Source: a virus
Reading direction: 5' to 3' (one strand)
DNA: 36,295 nt
Virus record (IMG/VR): IMGVR_UViG_3300032156_000040
Location: 1 to 36,295 of that record
Below the pieces are notes generated by a model. The model saw nothing but the letters and a program-made list of their open reading frames with translations, did no database searches and had not been told where the DNA came from. Below, in pieces: positions 23,301 through 28,930 of this stretch. The stretch's first letter is position 1. Each line of letters begins with the position of its first letter. The position numbers and the translations under genes are program-made.

Positions 23301-24029
23301 GTGGGTTACAACCTCGGTTTGAAGACCACCACGTTCGGGGGCCAGGTCGCGTTCCTGGACAGCGCCATGGTGCGCTATGTCCGGGGCGGCGTGACACTGG
23401 ACGCGACGCAGGTGGCAGCCGACGAGAACGGGCTGAAGAGGCTCCTGGCCGGGTCGTTCATCGGCAAGAGCGGGGGCAAGTACCGCAAGTACATTGCGGC
23501 AGTGGCTTCGCACATGCATACCGGCGTCATCGCCAACAACAACGCCATTCTCTGGACGGCGTGTGCCGGCGGAGCCGCGGGCAACGCCATCAAGGTCGCC
23601 CTGCTCGACCCGGCCGGGAACAACAAGCCCCTGGAGGTCACCGTGGTCAACGACGAGATCAGGGTGTCGTTGGCTACGGGCGGCGCCGGGGGCATCACGT
23701 CCACCGCGGCGGAGGTCATCGCCGCAGTCAACGCGTCCATCCTGGCCAAGGGCCTGGTGGTTGCTACCAATGATGGGGCGAGTACAGGCGCCGGAGTCGT
23801 GGTTGCCGCTGCGGCAGCCCCACTCGCGCAGGGTGTCGATGCGAACGTCACGCCCACCCTCATGCTTGCCGATGACATCGTGTTTACGACTTTCACGGCG
23901 AGCGGCGGGGTGATCCATGCGGATCAGGTGGCGACCGCCATCGACCAGGCCCGCGTCATCGCGTCCCGGTTGCCGGCGGCCCCTGACAGCGCGGTGCGGG
24001 CAAACATGCCCGGCATCACGTTCGCGTAA
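23301..24029 (+). CDS. Head decoration-like structural protein
   Basis: 242 residues, GTG 23301 with AAGGAGAG 9 nt upstream. The N-terminal part begins GYNLGLKTTTFGGQVAFLDS; in the middle GNAIKVALLDPAGNNKPLEV and TSTAAEVIAAVNAS resemble a beta-rich domain that I have seen repeated in phage structural proteins; the C-terminus runs AVRANMPGITFA. Position between scaffold and major capsid suggests a decoration or capsid-stabilising protein on the head surface. The family name is not certain. Confidence 0.65.
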   Translation: MGYNLGLKTTTFGGQVAFLDSAMVRYVRGGVTLDATQVAADENGLKRLLAGSFIGKSGGKYRKYIAAVASHMHTGVIANNNAILWTACAGGAAGNAIKVALLDPAGNNKPLEVTVVNDEIRVSLATGGAGGITSTAAEVIAAVNASILAKGLVVATNDGASTGAGVVVAAAAAPLAQGVDANVTPTLMLADDIVFTTFTASGGVIHADQVATAIDQARVIASRLPAAPDSAVRANMPGITFA

Positions 24030-24046
24030 TCCTGGAGGTGACATAG

Positions 24047-25090
24047 ATGCTCAATGCTCTGTTGAAGGAGTTCTCTCGGAAGGCGGCTCTCGCCTACGCG
24101 CGGGCCAGGCAGCCCCGGAACTACGTCGGGGCGACCCTTTTCCCGGCCACCACGGTCAACGAGCTCACGTTCGAGTACTGGAAGTCCCTGAACCTCTTGC
24201 CGGTCATGGCTTCGTTGCAGGCATACGGCGCGGAGGCCCAGATCGCTTCCAGGGACGGCGCGACCAAGATCAGCGGCGAGATCCCGCCCATCAAGCGGAA
24301 GATCAACCTGGATGAGCGGATGCTCATCGCACTGAAGAGGGAAGGCGCCGGCGACAATGAGATGGTTCGTGCCCAGCTGTACAACGACCTCGACAACATG
24401 ATCGACTCCGTCCTCGCCCGCATCGAGAAGATGCGGACGGACGCCGTGGCCTACGGCGCCCTGGCCCTTAACGAGAACGGCGTGGTCATGTCCGTGGACT
24501 ACGGCGTGCCCGCGGGCAACAAGGCTATCCTCGACGGGGATAACGACAAGGACGGCCAGTGGGATAAGGCCAATGCCGAGCCCATCACCAAGATCCAGGA
24601 GTGGGTCGACGCGGTTATCGGGGCCTCGGGCATTCGTCCGACCCGGGCGCTCACGTCGAACACCGTGGTCGCCCACATGATCAAGAACGCGCAGATCCGC
24701 AAGATGATCTACGGCGACAGCGGCGGCAGCCGCGCCGTGAACCTGAGCATGATGAACGCCCTCCTGGCGACTCTGGATCTCCCGCAGATCGCCACCTACG
24801 ACCTGCAGGTGAGGAGCCAGGCCGAGAACGGCGTGGTGAGTTCGGTTAGGTTCTTCCCGGCGACGCGGTTTGTTCTGCTGCCTCCTGATGGGCTAGGGCA
24901 GACCCTCATGGGGCCCACGGCCGAAGCCCTCTTGGATACCGAGGTGGAGGCGCGCGAGGCTGCCGGCATCTACGCCGTCGTGACGCAGGAGACGGAGCCA
25001 CCGATGATCTGGACCAAGGCGGCAGCCACCAGCATCCCGACGTTCCCCATGGCTGACGCCGTGTTCCAGGCCGCGGTGCTGGCAGAGTAA
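24047..25090 (+). CDS. Major capsid protein (lambda gpE-like, Phage_cap_E)
   Basis: 347 residues, ATG 24047 behind TGGAGGTGAC with 5-nt spacing, one of the strongest SDs in the window as expected for an abundant product. Features of the Phage_cap_E family: an early GATLFPATTVNELTFEYW segment, IPPIKRKINLDERML, then a helix (LYNDLDNMIDSVLARIEKMR), a central alpha/beta domain with TRALTSNTVVAHM, and the closing beta strands (AGIYAVVTQETEPPMIWTKA). HK97-type fold expected. A hairpin follows the gene. Confidence 0.9.
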   Translation: MLNALLKEFSRKAALAYARARQPRNYVGATLFPATTVNELTFEYWKSLNLLPVMASLQAYGAEAQIASRDGATKISGEIPPIKRKINLDERMLIALKREGAGDNEMVRAQLYNDLDNMIDSVLARIEKMRTDAVAYGALALNENGVVMSVDYGVPAGNKAILDGDNDKDGQWDKANAEPITKIQEWVDAVIGASGIRPTRALTSNTVVAHMIKNAQIRKMIYGDSGGSRAVNLSMMNALLATLDLPQIATYDLQVRSQAENGVVSSVRFFPATRFVLLPPDGLGQTLMGPTAEALLDTEVEAREAAGIYAVVTQETEPPMIWTKAAATSIPTFPMADAVFQAAVLAE

Positions 25091-25114
25091 CAGGACGGGT
25101 TGGGTTAGCGGGCT

Positions 25115-25142
25115 GGGCCTCGGGAGATCCTTCTCGGGGCCC
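25115..25142 (+). terminator. Hairpin after the major capsid gene
   Basis: Outer stem GGGCC/GGCCC (25115-25119 with 25138-25142) and inner stem GAGA/TCTC (25124-25127 with 25132-25135), TCCT-like loop. No T-tract, so more likely an mRNA-stabilising or partial-termination element that raises capsid yield over downstream genes. Confidence 0.4.
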
Positions 25143-25173
25143 ATTGCTTAAGCGGCTTGCGAGGTGAACCGCG

Positions 25174-25521
25174 ATGGCAGACCTTGCCGGATCAACGGCA
25201 TACTTCGCGACGAGGCTGGGCAGCCAGGCGTGGGATGCTGCAAGCGATACCGACAAGACCAAGGCGCTGGCGACCGCGGAGAGGCAGCTCCGGACGTACG
25301 AAGATCGCACAGACCCGGCCACGTTCACGAACGCCGTGTACGAGCAGGCCCTGTGGCTCCTCTCGGGCGACAACCGGGCCGAGTTGCAGCAGGCTGGGGT
25401 AGTCAGTGCCACCCTCGGGAGTCTGTCGGAGACCTATCAACTCCGCCGCGACCCGACCATCGCTCCGCAGGCTTGGGCATTTCTCAGGGGGCGGAGCCTC
25501 AAAGCGGGTGGTCTGCGGTGA
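25174..25521 (+). CDS. Head-tail connector (DnaT_2-like adaptor)
   Basis: 115 residues, ATG 25174 with GAGGTGAAC upstream. The start TAYFATRLGSQAWDAASDTDKTKAL (in pieces) and the helices AERQLRTYEDR and AVYEQALWLL are the pattern of phage head-tail connector proteins often labelled DnaT-like (DnaT_2), analogous to HK97 gp6/SPP1 gp15. It would bind below the portal as the adaptor ring. The stop overlaps the next GTG start. Confidence 0.8.
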   Translation: MADLAGSTAYFATRLGSQAWDAASDTDKTKALATAERQLRTYEDRTDPATFTNAVYEQALWLLSGDNRAELQQAGVVSATLGSLSETYQLRRDPTIAPQAWAFLRGRSLKAGGLR

Positions 25522-25811
25522 TCAACGCCTACCTCAACCAGACCGCGGTCTGGAAGCAGATGGTCTCCGACGACGGCTATCCTCCACAACCCGGGCCCGG
25601 CACTGAGATAAAGGTGCGCTGGGAGGCGAAGAGGCGCCTGGTCCGTGACGCGCAGGGCCAGGAAGTGGTCTCGGAAGCCCGGGTGTTCTGCCTGGAGGCT
25701 GTGGAGTCTGGCGACGTCATGAACTACGGCGGCCGGGACTGGCCCGTCATAGTGGTGAGCGAGACGCCGGGACTGGACGGCACGGTGCGGTTCCGGGAGG
25801 TGGCGGTGTGA
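25518..25811 (+). CDS. Head closure / minor capsid protein
   Basis: 97 residues from GTG 25518, overlapping the adaptor stop; SD GGGTGGTC just upstream. A small beta-rich protein (TEIKVRWEAKRRLVRDAQG; VFCLEAVESGDVMNYGGRDW; VIVVSETPGLDGTVRFREV) with the appearance of the minor capsid or head-completion proteins that occupy this slot (SPP1 gp16-like stopper). Identity rests on position, size and predicted beta content. Longer upstream readings shadow the previous gene. Confidence 0.7.
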   Translation: MINAYLNQTAVWKQMVSDDGYPPQPGPGTEIKVRWEAKRRLVRDAQGQEVVSEARVFCLEAVESGDVMNYGGRDWPVIVVSETPGLDGTVRFREVAV

Positions 25812-26185
25812 CCAAGTATTCCACGTGGAATAGCGGCAAGGCAAAGGCCGTTGCCCGGAAAGCCGCAATGCAGGCGCTGTCGGATGGTGGTGAGGAGGTT
25901 CTCACCGAGAGCCAGAAGGAGATACCCCACGCAACCGGCACTATGCAGCGGACGGGGACTGTCACCCCGGCCCCGAGCGAAGACGCCGTCTACGTCTCCC
26001 ACAACACTCTCTACGCGGTGAGGCAGCACGAGGACCTGACACTGAGACACCCCGACCCGCGCAACCCATTGTCTACGCCCGGGCGCAAGGCGAAGTTCCT
26101 CGAAGACCCGTTCAACAGGCTCAAGGACAAGATATTCCGCCTCGCGGACCTCCGGGTCAAGAAGGCGCTTCAGGATGCGAGGTGA
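25808..26185 (+). CDS. HK97 gp10-like / minor capsid neck protein
   Basis: 125 residues from GTG 25808 (GGGAGGTGG upstream), overlapping the previous stop. Basic helical start, a GGEEVLTESQKEIPHATGTMQRTG segment (in pieces) and a Tyr/His region ALYAVRQHEDLTLRH-like (real text LYAVRQHEDLTLRH) as in gp10-type neck/tail-completion proteins, ending in a helix with KARKFLEDPFNRLKDKI-like sequence. Positioned between head closure and tail terminator as expected. A parS-like site occupies codons 4-9. Confidence 0.75.
   Translation: MTKYSTWNSGKAKAVARKAAMQALSDGGEEVLTESQKEIPHATGTMQRTGTVTPAPSEDAVYVSHNTLYAVRQHEDLTLRHPDPRNPLSTPGRKAKFLEDPFNRLKDKIFRLADLRVKKALQDAR
25817..25832. promoter_or_regulatory. parS-like 16-bp site C (perfect palindrome)
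   Basis: TATTCCACGTGGAATA, fully symmetric, differing from TGTTnCACGTGnAACA only by the symmetric pair at positions 2 and 15 (A/T instead of G/C). It lies in the first codons of the neck-protein gene, about 14 kb from site B. Confidence 0.6.
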
Positions 26186-26190
26186 TGCGG

Positions 26191-26580
26191 ATGTTGCTGG
26201 ACGACATAGCTGCTTACCTCCAGTCGAAGGGCGTCGGCACGGTCAACACGGATCTGTTCAAGGGTTACTTGCCCGACCAACCCGACAACCTGGCGGCCCT
26301 CTTCGAGTACGCCGGCGAACCTACCGAGTTAACCATGGGAGACGATGATCCGACGCTGGAGCGTCCCGGCCTCCAGGTCCGAGTGCGAAACAAGAGTTAC
26401 CCGGCGGGCAGGGCCAAGATCGGGGCGGTGGTTGACGCTCTTCACGGCCTCGCCGAGTCCGTCCTCGGAGGCAAGCGGTACCTCCTAATCCGCGCGAACC
26501 AGAGCCCGGAGAGCATCGGGCAGGATGCGAACGGGCGCAACGAGTGGGTAGTCAACTTCTCAGTCCTAAAGGAGAGGTGA
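26191..26580 (+). CDS. Tail terminator / minor capsid protein (Minor_capsid_3-like)
   Basis: 129 residues from ATG 26191; the SD GAGGTGAT (26179-26186) overlaps the alternative starts GTG 26182 and ATG 26185, so these are rejected. The pattern LLDDIAAYLQSKGVG, then LPDQPDNLAALFEYAGEP, RPGLQVRVRNKSYPAGRAK and YLLIRANQSPESIGQDANGR matches the Minor_capsid_3/tail-terminator group in siphoviruses. It should cap the tail tube and join it to the head. Next gene starts 6 nt downstream. Confidence 0.82.
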   Translation: MLLDDIAAYLQSKGVGTVNTDLFKGYLPDQPDNLAALFEYAGEPTELTMGDDDPTLERPGLQVRVRNKSYPAGRAKIGAVVDALHGLAESVLGGKRYLLIRANQSPESIGQDANGRNEWVVNFSVLKER

Positions 26581-26586
26581 TCCATA

Positions 26587-26973
26587 GTGGCACTAACCGG
26601 AAAGAGCGGCAGCGTATACATCGGCGCCAACAAGGTGGCCGAGATCAACCAGTGGTCGCTGGACTGCAAGGCCGACAACACCGACGTCACCAGCTTTGAC
26701 AGCAACGGCTGGAAGGAGTTTCTGGCCGGCCTCAAAGAGTGGTCCGGGTCGTTTGAAGGCAACCTCAAGCCCGACGATACCAATGGGCAGAAGGCGCTCA
26801 TCGACGCCTGGGTGGCCGGGACCTCCGTATCCCTGGAATGCCGGCTCGACGCGAGCAAGAAGTTCGCGGGTACCGCCCTGGTCAATTTCGGCATCGAGAT
26901 GCCCGTGGACGATAAGGCCGGCTTCAAGTGCGACTTCCAGGGGACCGGCGCGCTGACCCCGACGTTGACCTAA
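26587..26973 (+). CDS. Major tail (tube) protein
   Basis: 128 residues, GTG 26587 with GAGAGGTGATC upstream. Beta-rich protein beginning ALTGKSGSVYIGANKVAEI with NTDVTSFDSNGWKEF and WSGSFEGNL, the pattern of siphovirus tail tube proteins that polymerise as hexameric rings around the tape measure. Length is short but in range. A longer paralogue with the same GWKEF-x-L-x2-WSGS motif follows immediately. Confidence 0.82.
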   Translation: MALTGKSGSVYIGANKVAEINQWSLDCKADNTDVTSFDSNGWKEFLAGLKEWSGSFEGNLKPDDTNGQKALIDAWVAGTSVSLECRLDASKKFAGTALVNFGIEMPVDDKAGFKCDFQGTGALTPTLT

Positions 26974-26985
26974 GGGGTGGTCTGA

Positions 26986-27600
26986 ATGGCTATCAGCGGG
27001 AAGATCGGGGCGGTATACGTCTCTGACGTGGACACCGCCCCAGTGACCTTTGCGGACAAGGCGACGACCGCGGACGCCGAGCGCAAGCGCTACCAGGTTA
27101 CAGACCCAGCGTTCAGGTATTGGCCCCTAGATGAGCCGATCACGGTCAAGAAGAACGCCCAGGTGATCACGACAGGGTTCACGCTAGAGAGGGCCGGCGG
27201 GTTTGTGGTGTTCGACGCGCCCCTTCTGGTCGAGGACGTCGTTACCGTCTCCGGTAAGGCCCTTACGCTCGTCCAGTGCGGCGGCTTCTTCAACTGGAGC
27301 GCGGATCCCAAGGGTGAGGACGTGGACGCCACGACGTTCGCCTCGGAAGGTTGGAAGGAGTTTCAGCGGGTCCTGAGCGGCTGGAGCGGCAGCGCGGAGG
27401 CCTACTGGGGCGATGGTCGGTTCTTCGACAACCTGGGCGAGATCATCGTCGTGAAGCTCTTCGCGGACGCCGGCGCGTCCCAGCGCTGCCTCGAGGGATT
27501 CGCGCTCATCACTGCGGAGGGCATAGATACGGCCGTCGATGCCCTGGTCAAGGAGAAGATCGACTTCGAGGGAGTAGGATCTCTCTATCCACGTTTATAG
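26986..27600 (+). CDS. Second tail tube-like protein (paralogue)
   Basis: 204 residues, ATG 26986 with GGGGTGGTC upstream. Starts AISGKIGAVYVSDVD, similar to the preceding protein, and near residues 115-140 has DVDATTFASEGWKEF and WSGSAEAYW, aligned with DVTSFDSNGWKEF and WSGSFEG. Between them is an extra ~70-residue segment with beta-like content. Either a second tube component, a tail-tip or neck-proximal ring, or a decorated tube variant. Tandem duplication with an insertion is the simplest history. Confidence 0.7.
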   Translation: MAISGKIGAVYVSDVDTAPVTFADKATTADAERKRYQVTDPAFRYWPLDEPITVKKNAQVITTGFTLERAGGFVVFDAPLLVEDVVTVSGKALTLVQCGGFFNWSADPKGEDVDATTFASEGWKEFQRVLSGWSGSAEAYWGDGRFFDNLGEIIVVKLFADAGASQRCLEGFALITAEGIDTAVDALVKEKIDFEGVGSLYPRL

Positions 27601-27611
27601 GAGGGGAGAAG

Positions 27612-27830
27612 GTGAGATTCCGGATGGTCGTCCCGGAGATGACGGGCGCGGGCGCCCAGATCTTCCTGGACGGCAAGAAGCTTGAAGGGGTCACGAAGGT
27701 CGTCGTAGAGACGAGCGCGGATGACGTCAACCGTGTCTCGCTGTCGTTCATACCGGAGTCCATGGAAGTGGAATTGGCGGGCTCGACTGTGCACAGGGGC
27801 CAAGGAGGCAAGCCATGCGAAACAAGGTAG
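27612..27830 (+). CDS. Small tail-module protein
   Basis: 72 residues from GTG 27612, 5 nt after AGGAGGGG. Mostly beta (FRMVVPEMTGAGAQIFLDGK, VTKVVVETSADDVNRVSL). Unknown family; position after the tube genes and just before the assembly chaperone suggests a tail component or assembly helper. Longer in-frame readings upstream shadow the tube paralogue. Its stop overlaps the chaperone start by 16 bp. Confidence 0.55.
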   Translation: MRFRMVVPEMTGAGAQIFLDGKKLEGVTKVVVETSADDVNRVSLSFIPESMEVELAGSTVHRGQGGKPCETR

Positions 27831-28159
27831 TTACCGTCAACGGGAAAGAGGTCAACGTCCAGGAGAAACGGATCGGGGAGCTCGAGAAGCTGATCGCCGA
27901 CTTGTTCCCCGGTTCGGGCGGCAACGTCACCAAGATAGACATCGCCAAATTCCTGGAGAAGGCAGACACCAATGACCTCCTCTACAAGAAGCTGCCGACC
28001 ATGTTCCCTGAACTCACGAAAGAGGATGTGAAGAACGCCTACATGAGCGAGCTCGAGGGTCTATTGGAGGCGTTCGTCGACGTCAGTTTTTTCGGCATCA
28101 AGAGGCTGGTGAAGCCCCTCCTGGGCTTGATTCAGACTGGCTTGACGCAGAAACAGTAG
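27815..28159 (+). CDS. Tail assembly chaperone, short form (gpG-like)
   Basis: 114 residues, ATG 27815 with AAGGAGGC 6 nt upstream. Begins RNKVVTVNGKEVNVQEKRIG, then helical (LIADLFPGSGG, NAYMSELEGLLEAFVDVSFF). Placed between tail tube and tape measure, the slot of the gpG/gpT-type chaperones that coat the tape measure before tube polymerisation. A slippery heptamer near the 3' end allows a longer -1 frame product. Confidence 0.8.
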   Translation: MRNKVVTVNGKEVNVQEKRIGELEKLIADLFPGSGGNVTKIDIAKFLEKADTNDLLYKKLPTMFPELTKEDVKNAYMSELEGLLEAFVDVSFFGIKRLVKPLLGLIQTGLTQKQ

Positions 28160-28509
28160 TCCTGCTGGCCAGAGAGTTCGGCTGGACTCTCGACCAGATC
28201 AAGGCCCACAGGCAGAGCGAACTCGCGGCCATCCTCCTCGAGCTGAAGCGGCAGAAGACCGCCGAAGAATATCACGAGCAGCGCAACAGGTGGGCGTTCC
28301 TGGCTTCAGTGATAGCTAATGGTTTTTCGGCGATCGCCGGGATGTTCTCGCGGCGGAGGCCCAAGATGACCTCGCCTGACGACTTCATCGACAAGGACTT
28401 CAAGCGGTTGGCGGAAGAGCTGTACGGGGGAGCCCGGTCCGGAAGGAAACCGGACTGGGCCTCTCTCATTGAGAACGCCAGGGCGAAGGGGCTCAAAGGA
28501 CCGTGGTAG
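27815..28509 (+). CDS. Tail assembly chaperone, frameshifted long form (gpGT-like)
   Basis: Reading 93 codons of the short form to 28093, then slipping -1, gives a 231-residue fusion. The -1 frame is open without stops from 28093 to TAG at 28509 and continues as HQEAGEAPPGLDSDWLDAE, then REFGWTLDQIKAHRQSELAA, a helical domain typical of the T part of gpGT. The downstream frame has no good start of its own except ATG 28309, which would cut off most of it. Not a sequencing frameshift: this two-frame layout is normal for siphovirus chaperones. Confidence 0.82.
28087..28128 (+). promoter_or_regulatory. Programmed -1 ribosomal frameshift site
   Basis: T TTT TTC (28087-28093, spaces mark the zero frame) is a canonical X-XXY-YYZ slippery heptamer. 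Eighteen nt downstream, AAGCCC (28112-28117) pairs with GGGCTT (28123-28128) over a 5-nt loop and may pause the ribosome; the distance is longer than usual. No internal SD was seen that would act as stimulator. Confidence 0.8.
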
Positions 28510-28515
28510 GGGTTC

Positions 28516-28848
28516 TCAAAACAGACATCTTACCATGGTCTTGTAGATCTTCTCATCGACTTCTAGCAGGCTTTTCCCGCCGTTCTTGAACTGGACAGCA
28601 ATGATGTAAGCGTCCTTCGTTTTTGAAGATAAAGCTCCGGCGAGCATGCCTGCTGGTCCGAGAAAAAAGCCACCGACAAGAGCGCGGCTAGCGGCGCTCG
28701 TAGTGCTCTTGGCGTGGGTTTCGTCTACCACCTCATATGTCTCGACATTGTTCTTGTCTAACCAGATGCTCTTTGTAAGGCCGGTCGAAATCTGGGGTAT
28801 GCCAAGCACCTGCATGACAGAGCAACCTGCGTGGTCCCCTGCGATCAC
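28516..28848 (-). CDS. Minus-strand small protein with glycine-rich hydrophobic segment
   Basis: 110 residues from GTG at 28846-28848, or 99 from ATG at 28813-28815; neither SD is strong. The middle has ASRALVGGFFLGPAGMLAGA, a Gly-rich hydrophobic stretch that could insert in a membrane, then beta-like AYIIAVQFKNGGKSLLEV. This combination recalls small unnamed bacterial proteins with a GPAG-type motif. Composition is clearly less GC-rich than the flanking tail genes, and it is transcribed against them between the chaperone and tape measure, an unusual place for a gene; a recent acquisition is likely. Confidence 0.6.
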   Translation of the reverse strand: MIAGDHAGCSVMQVLGIPQISTGLTKSIWLDKNNVETYEVVDETHAKSTTSAASRALVGGFFLGPAGMLAGALSSKTKDAYIIAVQFKNGGKSLLEVDEKIYKTMVRCLF

Positions 28849-28930
28849 CTTGTTTCTTGCCGTCCTTCACGCACCTCTTTTCGGTACGTTTCGATTGCTG
28901 CTCGGGAATTCCTCCCATCGGAGGTGAACG

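Noticed and set aside
28309-28509. Independent 66-residue gene downstream of the chaperone
   Set aside because: The frame is open upstream to the slippery heptamer and has no SD at ATG 28309; better explained as the -1 frameshift extension.
28646-28927. 93-codon plus-strand frame opposite the 28516-28848 gene
   Set aside because: No SD, and the sequence is a reverse image of the better-supported minus-strand protein.
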